From: Cytobacillus firmus NBRC 15306
GTDB taxonomy: Bacteria; Bacillota; Bacilli; Bacillales; Cytobacillaceae
Length of the DNA stretch: 64,000 nucleotides
NCBI RefSeq assembly: GCF_001591465.1
Contig: NZ_BCUY01000013.1
Location: forward strand, 1 to 64,000
Direction of reading: 5' to 3'
Every line of letters begins with the position of its first letter. Position 1 is the stretch's first letter. The position numbers and the translations under genes were made by a program. Of this stretch, positions 37,798 through 45,937 are shown in pieces. Below the pieces are notes generated by a model. It had not been told where the DNA came from and made no database searches. It saw only the letters and a list, made by a program, of their open reading frames with translations.

Positions 37798-37827
37798 GAA
37801 AGCCCCAATGCTGATAATTGGGGCTTT
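37798..37827 (+). terminator. Terminator of the SDR gene
   Basis: AAAGCCCCAAT/ATTGGGGCTTT stem, 9 bases after the stop codon. Confidence 0.88.
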
Positions 37828-37851
37828 ATGCTTCTGCTTAAATTTAACCAT

Positions 37852-37879
37852 CAAAAAAAGACTGCCATAAAGACAGTCT
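37852..37879 (-). terminator. Terminator of the MMPL gene
   Basis: AGACTG/CAGTCT stem followed by seven T on the minus strand. Confidence 0.8.
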
Positions 37880-37887
37880 CAACTTAA

Positions 37888-40800
37888 TTAATTTGCACTT
37901 CTTTTAAACGGCCACCAGTTTGCCTGGCCGAAGTTCTTGACCATGACCGGTATAAATAGCGGCAGCACAACCAGTGCGTAAAGCATTAAACCGATCAGAA
38001 CGATGGACGCGATCTGCAATAGTGACAGCATTCCGGATGGCATCATTGCCGCGAATGTTCCGCCAAGGATTACAGCAGCTGAAATAATAACAGTGCCCAT
38101 CTTTTTCATGGATAACAGCATTGCATCTGCGATTGAAAGGTCACGATATTCATTAAAGCGGTCCATTAAGAAAATACTGTAGTCGACGCCAAGTGCAACG
38201 AGAATAACGAAAGCAAAGAATGGAACCGCCCAGCTGATGCCTGTATATCCAAGCAGATTCACAAAAATCGCTTCGTTCATTGCCATACTTGTATAGTAGG
38301 TCAGAATCAATGAACCAATTAAATAGATTGGCATGATGATAGACCTGAAAAGGAACACAAGGATGATGGAAATGCCAAGCAGCATCAATACGACTGTACG
38401 GGAATAATCCTGATCAGACATTGTGCTTAAATCAGCATTGGTACTTGTAATCCCGCCTACTGCGACAATCGCATTTTCAAGCTTAGTCCCCTTTGTCGCT
38501 CTTTCCACAGCTTCCTTGATTTCATCTACCTGGTTAATGGCTTCATTAGAATAAGGATTTGCTTCAAGCACAACATCCATTGTCATAACTTTACGGTCCT
38601 CAGACAAATAGACATCAAACACCTGGGCAAATTCTTCATCCTCCAAAACCTCAGGCGGCAGATAGAAACCATCCATATTATCCGAGTTTGAAAGACCTGC
38701 CAGGTAGTCCTGTGCAGAACCGAGTCCTTCAGATACCTGCTCAAGCCCATCTGCACTCTGGCCAAGGCCATCTGTCAGCTGACTGATTTGTCCGCCAAGA
38801 TCGCCAAATCCGGCAAGAAGCTGTTCCTGTCCTCCATTGATTCCGGCTAAACCATTTGTCAGCTTTGGAAAATTATTAACGATTTGTCCCTGACCGTCTG
38901 CAAGCTGATTGAGTCCTGCCTGCTGGGCTTCGATTCCTTTAATAAGCTGCTGGAGCCCTGAAGTTAATTCCTTTTGGCCGGATATGGCGGTTCCGAAGTT
39001 TTTATTTGCCTCCGCCAAGCCGTTTTGCAGCTGTGTTAACCCCCTATTAGCAGCATTGATACCTTCTGAAACTTTTGGAAGCTGCTGCTGAAGGCCAGCT
39101 ACTTGACCTTTAATTGCTTGGTATTGAGGGTCTTGGGCCAACTCAGGGTCCTTTGTTTCAACATAGCCAAACAGTGCTTCATTTGCCTGTCTGATGCCAT
39201 CCGATAACTGATTTAAGTTCGTCTGGATTTCTTTATAGCCCGCCATTAAGGAAGGAATGGCCTCTTCTGCTGACTGATACCCAACTAGCAGCTGCTGATA
39301 TCCAGCGAGAAGCTCTTCGGCACCGGCCTTGGATTTTTCCAATCCCTCTTTAATTTGATCCGAACCTGCAGATCCCTGACGAATACCATCTTCGATTTTT
39401 GCCAGGTTTGTCTGAATTTCTCCAAGACCCGACTTGATTTCATTGGTGCCGGAAATCAAGTCATTGATTCCTTTTGTGGCATTCTGCAGCTCAGGTTCTG
39501 ATTTGGACAGTTCGCTGCTTGCTTCATTCAAGCCATCTGAAATTTTGTTCAGTCCATCTTTTCCTTCCCCAAGCCCTTCTTCAAGCGTTTCAGCTTGTTT
39601 GGCAACAAAGAAGTCTTCGATCGGCTCTCCAGTTGGTCTTGTGACAGAACGAACTGTATCCACCAAGTCTGTTTTTTCAACCTCCCGGCTAATTTTTTCA
39701 GCCAGGCCTACATATTCTGCTGAATCCATTTCCTCATCGTTTTTCAAGACGATCTGCGTTGGCATGGATTCTCCCGGCCCAAAGCTGTCAGCTATGGCAT
39801 TAAACGCCTTAATGGAATTAACATCCCCGCCGATTTCCTCAAGGGAGTTGTAGGAAAGGTCTCCGTCATACGTCACCAGGAATGGCACACAAACAGCTGC
39901 CACGATAAGCAATGCCAGAAATGGACGCGCCAGCGAGAATCGGCCGGCCGTACCCCATAGCTTGCTTTCACCATGCTCGGCACTCTTTTTCGAAGGCCAG
40001 AAAACTTTCTGTCCCAGCACCGCCATAAAGAATGGCACAATCGTAAATAAAGCAATTAAGAGGATCGCTACACCAATGGCCACAGCTGCTGCTGACTGGT
40101 AAAGAATAAACTGCGAGAAGCCAATTGCAGCAAAGCCAATCATAACAGCCAGGCCGCTGAAAAATACTGTGCGCCCCGCATTGCGGTATGTTGCCACAAT
40201 GGCGTCCGCTGTGCTTTCATTATAGGAAAGCTCTTCTTTAAAACGGCTAAGCAGCAGGATGCAATAGTCTGTTCCAATCCCAAACAGAATCGCTACAAGG
40301 AAAATCTGGGTATAGTTTGAAATCGGAAAATCCAGCTTATCTACTAAAAATGCCACAATAGATTGTGAAGCAAGATAAGTGAATCCCACTGTCAGGAGCG
40401 GAATAATTGGCGCAACCACTGATCGGAATACCAGCAGCAAAACGACCAGAATAAAGACGACTGTGATCCCTTCCGTCTTTTTCAGTCCTTCCTGAGAACT
40501 GTTCATGAGATCTTCATTGATCAGCCATTCACTCGTATAGTAGTGATCTACCTCAGCATCATCAATAGCTGAATAAAGCTCTTCACTCAGCTCTGCTGGC
40601 TCACGATCGTTCCAGCTTACATTGACAGAAGCAAGAATCGACTTGCCATCCTCTGAAACAAGCTGTTCTTTTAAGCTTTCTTCATTAAAATGGGTAAGAA
40701 TTTCAGTAATTCCCATTTCTGAACTTTTGTCTTCAAGCGTCCGGATAGCTTTCTCCGCTTCTTTGATTTCTTCTCCTGTGAGCTTTTTATCATTATGGAA

Positions 40801-41016
40801 AACAAGTGCGACCTGGGTCTCATCCCCGCCGCCTTCCTGTTTCTGCACTTCTTGCATGATATCCCCGGCAAGTGTGGATGAATACTCTTCAGGAACAGTA
40901 ATCTGCCCTTTATCACGGACCAGATCAGCCATGTTTGGTGCTGCCATAAATAAGCCGGCAGCCACTGCGATCCAGACGGCAATGACAAGCCATTTTCTTT
41001 TAATAATTGAATACAC
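37888..41016 (-). CDS. MMPL/RND family membrane exporter (YdgH-like)
   Basis: A 1042-aa transporter with two MMPL halves (membrane segments at about 180-370 and 850-1030; ATDYCILLLSRFKEEL and GVDYSIFLMDRFNEYR are the paired motifs). In between lies a long extracellular, mostly helical region (about 480-800) of many repeats with a G-L-x5-L pattern (IKSGLGEIQTNL, QLSDGIRQ, QLADGQGQI), like YhgE/Pip proteins. Start is GTG after GGGGGATTAAAAA. Together with the MarR gene upstream it resembles B. subtilis ydgGH. Probably lipid or drug export. Confidence 0.87.
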   Translation of the reverse strand: MYSIIKRKWLVIAVWIAVAAGLFMAAPNMADLVRDKGQITVPEEYSSTLAGDIMQEVQKQEGGGDETQVALVFHNDKKLTGEEIKEAEKAIRTLEDKSSEMGITEILTHFNEESLKEQLVSEDGKSILASVNVSWNDREPAELSEELYSAIDDAEVDHYYTSEWLINEDLMNSSQEGLKKTEGITVVFILVVLLLVFRSVVAPIIPLLTVGFTYLASQSIVAFLVDKLDFPISNYTQIFLVAILFGIGTDYCILLLSRFKEELSYNESTADAIVATYRNAGRTVFFSGLAVMIGFAAIGFSQFILYQSAAAVAIGVAILLIALFTIVPFFMAVLGQKVFWPSKKSAEHGESKLWGTAGRFSLARPFLALLIVAAVCVPFLVTYDGDLSYNSLEEIGGDVNSIKAFNAIADSFGPGESMPTQIVLKNDEEMDSAEYVGLAEKISREVEKTDLVDTVRSVTRPTGEPIEDFFVAKQAETLEEGLGEGKDGLNKISDGLNEASSELSKSEPELQNATKGINDLISGTNEIKSGLGEIQTNLAKIEDGIRQGSAGSDQIKEGLEKSKAGAEELLAGYQQLLVGYQSAEEAIPSLMAGYKEIQTNLNQLSDGIRQANEALFGYVETKDPELAQDPQYQAIKGQVAGLQQQLPKVSEGINAANRGLTQLQNGLAEANKNFGTAISGQKELTSGLQQLIKGIEAQQAGLNQLADGQGQIVNNFPKLTNGLAGINGGQEQLLAGFGDLGGQISQLTDGLGQSADGLEQVSEGLGSAQDYLAGLSNSDNMDGFYLPPEVLEDEEFAQVFDVYLSEDRKVMTMDVVLEANPYSNEAINQVDEIKEAVERATKGTKLENAIVAVGGITSTNADLSTMSDQDYSRTVVLMLLGISIILVFLFRSIIMPIYLIGSLILTYYTSMAMNEAIFVNLLGYTGISWAVPFFAFVILVALGVDYSIFLMDRFNEYRDLSIADAMLLSMKKMGTVIISAAVILGGTFAAMMPSGMLSLLQIASIVLIGLMLYALVVLPLFIPVMVKNFGQANWWPFKRSAN

Positions 41017-41137
41017 TTTTTAATCCCCCGCTTTGTTTTCTGATAAAGTGAAACCTCAATCAGCGGGTACTTTTCCCCCACAGATTGTTAGTCTTCCGCC
41101 ATATTCTTCGATTACCAGGAGTCTAGAGGCGGCAGTC

Positions 41138-41587
41138 TCACTGCCCGTTAGACTGCGATAATACTTTATCCAATTTCTCAAAGGTTTCAATGAACTGCTG
41201 AATTTCAGCCTGATCAAATCTGTTTATCAGTGACTCTACAAGATTATGAATCTTTTCTTCTGCTTTGACGTACAGCTCATTCCCTTTTTCGGTAAGTGTC
41301 AGATAGACTACCCTGCGATCATTTTCATCACGTGTCCGCTGAATCAGACCCTTTTCCCACATGCGCGTAATCATGGCTGTGATCGCACTCTTTTTTACAT
41401 CAAACACTTCCGCAAGCTCTGACGAAGTACAGGAGCCTGCCTGATTTATGTACCTCAGAGTAAAATGCTGATCATTGGTCAGATCGCTGCCAATCTGATT
41501 TTTTACAAGTGACGCAGCCTTTTTCTCAACAGAAAAAGAAACGGCAATATACCGGTCGACCAAATCCTTAATATCTTGCACACTCAC
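41138..41587 (-). CDS. MarR-family regulator (YdgG-like)
   Basis: A 149-aa winged-helix regulator: CTSSELAEVFDVKKSAITAMITRMWEKGLI is the HTH and RDENDRRVVYLTLTEKG the wing. Start GTG after GAGGTGAATATATAA. It precedes the MMPL exporter by 121 bases and probably represses itself and the exporter through the repeats at 41622-41660. Confidence 0.88.
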   Translation of the reverse strand: MSVQDIKDLVDRYIAVSFSVEKKAASLVKNQIGSDLTNDQHFTLRYINQAGSCTSSELAEVFDVKKSAITAMITRMWEKGLIQRTRDENDRRVVYLTLTEKGNELYVKAEEKIHNLVESLINRFDQAEIQQFIETFEKLDKVLSQSNGQ

Positions 41588-41621
41588 TTATATATTCACC
41601 TCACAGTGTGATTATTCTATC

Positions 41622-41660
41622 GTTTAACTGTTCAACTGTTTAACTATTAACGTAGTTAAC
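41622..41660. promoter_or_regulatory. Array of five GTTTAAC half-sites upstream of marR
   Basis: GTTTAAC 41622, GTTCAAC 41630, GTTTAAC 41638, ATTAAC 41646 and GTTAAC 41655 recur every 7-9 bases. Such spacing suits several regulator dimers on one face. Likely operator of the adjacent MarR protein. Confidence 0.6.
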
Positions 41661-41900
41661 TTTAATGGAGGGAACTTGGATTGTCAATAAAAAAATCCAA
41701 TGTATATTTAGTTCCACGGTTCGCACCTCCCTTCTTCCCGCTAACAGATTGGAGAAGCCTTTTAACGGAGTCTCTTGATTTTATTCCTAGATATTCCTTT
41801 GCTTGGGCATTGGAGGAGCGGAGTAAAGCCTGGAGAAGTAAAAGAAGATTCTTTTGCTTCAGCGAAAGCCGAAGAGTGGAATAAACTATTTTCAAAATAA

Positions 41901-41927
41901 AAAGGCGGACTCAAGGGTCCCGCCTTT
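41901..41927. terminator. Terminator after the MscS gene
   Basis: AAAGGCGG/CCGCCTTT stem with A/T runs on both sides. It sits at the original end of the mscS frame. Confidence 0.8.
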
Positions 41928-42030
41928 TTATCTGGATGATTCCTGTCTCACCCTGGAATCTTTTTTCAGCTGATTTTCGCCTTCAGGTTCCAAGTATAAC
42001 TTCCTGCTTGGCATAGCGACATAAACACGC

Positions 42031-43035
42031 TCATTTTTCAAGAATGTCCATAATCTCAAAGTTGATTTCTTCCTTTATTTTAAGGAATTCTCCCCAGTTT
42101 GTTGTTTTAGTGAAGAAATAAAGGAATATATCGAGCCCATTTTCTTTGTAGTCGTCAAAGGTAACAAGAATGGTTTCCGGATGTATATCCGGATGATTTT
42201 TTAACAGATACTCAATCTGTCCTACCACATTCGCCATTTGATCTTTTGTCGTATCATGAGTAACGCGCAATCTGAAGCTGATTTGCCTTTTTCCCATCTT
42301 GCTCCAGTTTGTAATCGATTCATTTGCTAACGTAGCATTTGGCACTGTAACAAGCGCCTGAGCGAATGTTCTTACTCTCGTGCTTCGGAAAGAAATATCT
42401 TCAACTGTTCCCTCCACACTCGGCGTCATAATCCAATCACCAATTGTGAATGGCTTTTCTGTAATAATGACGAATCCGCCAAACAAATTGCCAAGTACAT
42501 CCTTTGCTGCAAACGCAATGGCGACTCCGCCTAATCCAAGACCTGCCACAAAGCCATTCACATCATAACCAAACTCCTGGGCGACAATGCTAAAACTGAT
42601 CGCCACAATTACGACCCTTAAAGCCTTTGAAATAAATGGAATGAGAATATCATCAATTTCCAGGCCGTACCTAACCTTTAGGCTGGTAAAAAGGGCAGAT
42701 GATGCAGCTGCCATATTGTACAATCCCCACGTGAGCAAGATTATGAATGAAGAACTTATTATATCTCGAAATAAGGAATTATGCTGATTTAGATATGGAA
42801 AATAGCCAACTGAAAAATAGATTCCTATAATGATAAATAACCACTGAATCGGCTTCTGAAATGAAATAAATATATGAGAGAAAAAGTCATTTGGCGCTTT
42901 TCTGCTCAGCTTTAATAAAAGAACAAATACATATTTAGTAAAAAGTTTGCGGAAAATGAGAAAAAGCAGAAGTATTCCAATAGAGATTCCCAAATCGACT
43001 AATTTATCATTTGTTATATAAGATTCCCAAAACAT
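42031..43035 (-). CDS. MscS-family mechanosensitive channel, C-terminus frameshifted
   Basis: Small-conductance mechanosensitive channel, 334 aa as read: three to five membrane segments, the pore-lining GFVAGLGLGGVAIAFAAKDVLGN helix and the beta domain (FTIGDWIMTPSVEGTVEDISFRSTRVRT). The frame ends at DILEK because of an A5 run. Removing one A restores an MscS-like tail (NERVYVAMPSRKLYLE...) of about 36 residues ending at 41928, beside the terminator. So it is a recent frameshift, a sequencing error, or a shortened but working channel. ATG after AAGGAGGTAATAAA. Confidence 0.87.
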   Translation of the reverse strand: MFWESYITNDKLVDLGISIGILLLFLIFRKLFTKYVFVLLLKLSRKAPNDFFSHIFISFQKPIQWLFIIIGIYFSVGYFPYLNQHNSLFRDIISSSFIILLTWGLYNMAAASSALFTSLKVRYGLEIDDILIPFISKALRVVIVAISFSIVAQEFGYDVNGFVAGLGLGGVAIAFAAKDVLGNLFGGFVIITEKPFTIGDWIMTPSVEGTVEDISFRSTRVRTFAQALVTVPNATLANESITNWSKMGKRQISFRLRVTHDTTKDQMANVVGQIEYLLKNHPDIHPETILVTFDDYKENGLDIFLYFFTKTTNWGEFLKIKEEINFEIMDILEK

Positions 43036-43134
43036 TTTATTACCTCCTTGATGCTATTTGTTATCATAACATAATTCTTCGAGGCAGGTTATCATACAAA
43101 ATTCCCTAAGTACATGTCTATAAACACTTGCTCT

Positions 43135-43503
43135 TCACCTAAAAAGGGATCCCAGTTCAATACCAAGAAAAGCCAAAAGAATTCCTCCTCCATAGCCCAA
43201 TATATTATAGAGAATAAAATCCTTTTTCCTTTTATCGAATTGCAGCTGTATCGCTTCCAGCTTAAATGTAGAAAAAGTAGTGAAAGCTCCCATAAATCCT
43301 GTGCCAAGAAGCATAAAAAGGCTGCCTTTTATTCCTGAGCCCACCATGATTCCGAGAAGCAGTGAACCCATTAAATTAATAATAAGCGTGGCAGCAGGGA
43401 AACCCGACACAAACCTTTTACTAATGAACTGACTGACCCAAAGCCGGGAAATTGCTCCAAAGAAACCGCCAATCCCCACTAGAAGAACGTGAAATGAACT
43501 CAT
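43135..43503 (-). CDS. crcB: Fluoride exporter CrcB/Fluc, second subunit
   Basis: A 122-aa, four-helix fluoride channel. GGFFGAISRLWVSQ and GFMGAFTTFSTFKLE are the Fluc landmarks (Phe box and the TTFST segment). The ATG at 43503 overlaps the TGA of the first crcB (ATGA), so the two are made together and probably form a heterodimer, as in other Bacilli with paired crcB genes. Confidence 0.93.
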   Translation of the reverse strand: MSSFHVLLVGIGGFFGAISRLWVSQFISKRFVSGFPAATLIINLMGSLLLGIMVGSGIKGSLFMLLGTGFMGAFTTFSTFKLEAIQLQFDKRKKDFILYNILGYGGGILLAFLGIELGSLFR

Positions 43504-43877
43504 CCCGTTTCTTCTCCTTTCCTGACCTGAAACCCCAATCGGCTCATCCATAATCCGCCAAAAATGCTTGCTGCGATATACAAAACGGCCAGAGCTGTTT
43601 TTCCATCGAGAAAGAGTGCTGCCGTTTCAACGCTTAAAGTTGAAAAAGTGGTAAAGGATCCCACAAAACCAGTTCCTAGTGCTGTTTTTAGATGAGCTGG
43701 CAAAGAAAAACGAACCATCAGGCCCGTCGTCAGCCAAGCCAGGAGAAAACTTCCCAGAAGATTAACCGTCAAAGTCGCGAAAGGAAAAACCGCACTTTCC
43801 TGAAAAAGAAAAACACCCATGCTGTAACGTAATGAGGCACCTAAAAACCCTGCTGCGCCAACCAGTATATAAACCAT
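43500..43877 (-). CDS. crcB: Fluoride exporter CrcB/Fluc, first subunit
   Basis: A 125-aa Fluc protein with AGFLGASLRYSMG, NLLGSFLLAW and GFVGSFTTFSTLSVE. AATGGAGGGTTCTGG precedes the ATG. It is the first gene of a two-gene operon directly behind a fluoride riboswitch. Confidence 0.94.
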   Translation of the reverse strand: MVYILVGAAGFLGASLRYSMGVFLFQESAVFPFATLTVNLLGSFLLAWLTTGLMVRFSLPAHLKTALGTGFVGSFTTFSTLSVETAALFLDGKTALAVLYIAASIFGGLWMSRLGFQVRKGEETG

Positions 43878-43912
43878 CCAGAACCCTCCATTTCTCTTAG
43901 TTTACCCAAAAC

Positions 43913-43991
43913 AAAAAGACTCCTGCCAGTTACCACATAACTGACAGGAGTCATTAGCCAAAAGGCGGTTAAAGGTGAACTCCATCACCTA
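43913..43991 (-). promoter_or_regulatory. Fluoride riboswitch (crcB motif)
   Basis: The minus strand shows AGGTGATGGAGTTCACC, TTTAACCGCC and GGCTAATGACTCC (43946-43991). GGAGT and ACTCC form the expected pseudoknot. A terminator hairpin (GACTCCTGTCAGTTA / TAACTGGCAGGAGTC, T-run) shares the ACTCC strand, so fluoride binding should prevent termination and turn on crcB. Confidence 0.95.
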
Positions 43992-44061
43992 ATAAGACAA
44001 ATCTTTACTAACACTATAAAACATATTAACAAGGATTAAAAGACCTTTATCCCTAATTCAG

Positions 44062-44496
44062 TTAAGAATTCCCCTTTTTTATAAACAGCGAAGAAAGCAG
44101 CAGACCATATAACAGATGGCCTAGAAGCCAGAAAAATAGGGCAGGTAAAGATGTAAGTTCAGGGGTTCGATCAGATAAGCCAGTCGTCGGATAAAGAAGA
44201 AATCCTATGGAAAAGGTGATAAATAATGTACGGACGATGATTTGGGTCCTGTTCCAGCAGTATTTTTTTATTATTAATAATAAGCTGATTGCCACTATAA
44301 CTGAAATGATCAGATGAAATCCAAATTCGACTAATTCGGGAAAATGATAGTTTTTTAAAATCGGAAAGTAATCCACATTTAATAGCAATGTGTACACTTT
44401 TATACCTGTGGATATCTCAATCATTTTCAGAAATAAGCCCAGAAAAGTTCCAGACAGCAGTCCCGTAAAAGTGCCCCGTATCCAAAGTTTCCTCAT
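44062..44496 (-). CDS. Integral membrane protein, unknown
   Basis: A 144-aa protein with four hydrophobic segments (about residues 7-27, 55-80, 85-105, 117-138). GGAAGGATAGGAACAA precedes the ATG. No motif recognised. It is followed by the fluoride riboswitch region with no clear terminator between. Confidence 0.65.
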   Translation of the reverse strand: MRKLWIRGTFTGLLSGTFLGLFLKMIEISTGIKVYTLLLNVDYFPILKNYHFPELVEFGFHLIISVIVAISLLLIIKKYCWNRTQIIVRTLFITFSIGFLLYPTTGLSDRTPELTSLPALFFWLLGHLLYGLLLSSLFIKKGNS

Positions 44497-44534
44497 TTGT
44501 TCCTATCCTTCCCATTGTTCTGAGGATAATCAAG

Positions 44535-44687
44535 CTATTTATGATTTTCGTGAATCCTGCCTTTATTAGACCCACTTTTGGATTGTTTAATAAAGTCCTG
44601 TATTTCCTCAATTGTTAACCCCAGCTGTTTGGCTGTCAATATGAGCTCTACCCATTCTTTATCAATTTTCCCCTCACAGGTTTCCAT
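44535..44687 (-). CDS. SinI-like anti-repressor protein
   Basis: A 50-aa ORF (METCEGKIDKEWVELILTAK, continuing QLGLTIEEIQDFIKQSK). The DKEWVxLIxxAKxLGxxxEEIxxFI pattern is that of the SinI/SinR dimerisation domain. It is too short to contain a DNA-binding domain, so it would act as an antagonist of a SinR-like repressor. GGAAAAGGGA precedes the ATG. No sinR is adjacent. Confidence 0.78.
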   Translation of the reverse strand: METCEGKIDKEWVELILTAKQLGLTIEEIQDFIKQSKSGSNKGRIHENHK

Positions 44688-44733
44688 TCCCTTTTCCACT
44701 CTCCCGTAAAGATTCTGTTCCCCTCAGAAGTCT

Positions 44734-45339
44734 TCATTGAGTGCTGCTTTTATTAATCATTCCATAAAGGAATAAATGGACAATTTCTTTTGCTAAATCT
44801 TCTGGAGTCTTTATCCCTTTAAATAATCTGGTTAATGTCAGGCGTTCAATAATCCCTGTCAGACTCTCTGCGACAATTCCCATATCAACATCTTCCCTGA
44901 AGTATCCTGCCTGCTGTTCTGACAAGAGGTTGGCTTCAATTTGACCAGCAAGTATCTCCTTAAATTCGCCGGCATCCGAAGCCATAAAAAAACCGATGCG
45001 GGTCAAATTCTGGTTTTCCATAAAAAATGTAAAGATAGAAGTTAAGCCTGTTGTTATTCGTTCAGGCAATGATGACAAATCAACGCCAGTTTCCACACGG
45101 CTCTTGGAAGTAAGCTCAGATATCCGCCTGCGAAACAAGTCGACCAGTTCTTGGAAAATGGCATCTTTGCTTTCAAAGTATAGGTAAAAGGAGGGCTGGG
45201 TCAGACCTGCCCTTTTCACAATATCGCTGATTTTTGTATGAAAATAGCCTTTCTGCGCAAATTCCTCCGCGGCAACTTCAAGAAGCAATGCGCGGCTCTG
45301 CTCCCCGCTGGCCCCTATTTTCCGTCCTCTGTGCCCCAT
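44734..45339 (-). CDS. TetR-family regulator
   Basis: A 201-aa regulator. The N-terminal HTH (AAEEFAQKGYFHTKISDIVKRAGLTQPSFYLYFESKDAIFQELV) is classic TetR/FadR-like and the C-terminal ligand domain is helical. The ATG at 45339 follows GGAGCTGTTATTT. No obvious target gene is adjacent; it faces away from the endonuclease gene. Confidence 0.88.
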   Translation of the reverse strand: MGHRGRKIGASGEQSRALLLEVAAEEFAQKGYFHTKISDIVKRAGLTQPSFYLYFESKDAIFQELVDLFRRRISELTSKSRVETGVDLSSLPERITTGLTSIFTFFMENQNLTRIGFFMASDAGEFKEILAGQIEANLLSEQQAGYFREDVDMGIVAESLTGIIERLTLTRLFKGIKTPEDLAKEIVHLFLYGMINKSSTQ

Positions 45340-45442
45340 AAATAACAGCTCCGTCTGCATTATATTACTCACAAGTATTATCTACTATCACTATTGGGAA
45401 AGTCAACTAATTATCTGAATTTTAAATTTATAAATATTATGT

Positions 45443-45448
45443 TATACT
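45443..45448 (+). promoter_or_regulatory. Possible -10 element of the LAGLIDADG gene
   Basis: TATACT 44 bases before the endonuclease ATG, with a weak -35 (TTTAAA, 45421). Suggestive only. Confidence 0.35.
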
Positions 45449-45491
45449 AAAAAGGGAACATATATTCTTATTTTACACTGGGGGATGGGAA

Positions 45492-45899
45492 ATGGAAAGT
45501 TTTGAAGCAGCTTATATTGCAGGAATTATAGACGGTGAAGGAACAATCACTCTAACCAGGATGCATGCGAGTGAGCATCGCCGGCCCTGTATAACAATAG
45601 CATCTACTGATAAGGAGCTGCTAGTCTATTTACATACATTAACAGGTGGGACAATAATTAATAAAAAGAATTACAAGCCGGGTATTCACAAAAATTCTTT
45701 CTCTCTGAATATTAAACAAAAGGAAAAAGTTATGTTCGTACTAAAACAAGTATCACCTTACTTAAGAGTGGATAAAAAGAGAAACAGGGCTTTGTGGATA
45801 CTTGATAATTATGATAGAGTAACTCCGAGAAATGGCAAATATGATGTGGAGAAGTTGAAACTGAAGATTTTATTCGAAGAAGACTTTTTTAAGATATAA
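45492..45899 (+). CDS. LAGLIDADG homing endonuclease, free-standing
   Basis: A 135-aa protein with one LAGLIDADG motif near the N-terminus (YIAGIIDGEGTITLTR; the catalytic acid would be E16). A second half is rich in K and R and fits a beta-sheet DNA-binding saddle. A single motif implies a homodimer acting on a near-palindromic site. Start ATG after GGGGGATGGGAA. It lies outside, not inside, the ssrA intron: its stop is 32 bases from the mature tmRNA 3' end and it faces the tmRNA gene. The likely target is the uninterrupted ssrA T-loop (inference). Confidence 0.88.
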   Translation: MESFEAAYIAGIIDGEGTITLTRMHASEHRRPCITIASTDKELLVYLHTLTGGTIINKKNYKPGIHKNSFSLNIKQKEKVMFVLKQVSPYLRVDKKRNRALWILDNYDRVTPRNGKYDVEKLKLKILFEEDFFKI

Positions 45900-45910
45900 A
45901 ATGACAAATA

Positions 45911-45937
45911 AAAAACCACCAAATATGTATTTGGTGG
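45911..45937 (-). terminator. Terminator of ssrA overlapping the encoded CCA end
   Basis: Minus-strand CCACCAAAT/ATTTGGTGG stem followed by six T. The first strand of the stem contains the last six bases of tmRNA (CCACCA), so the 3' end must be freed from the hairpin by processing. Confidence 0.88.
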
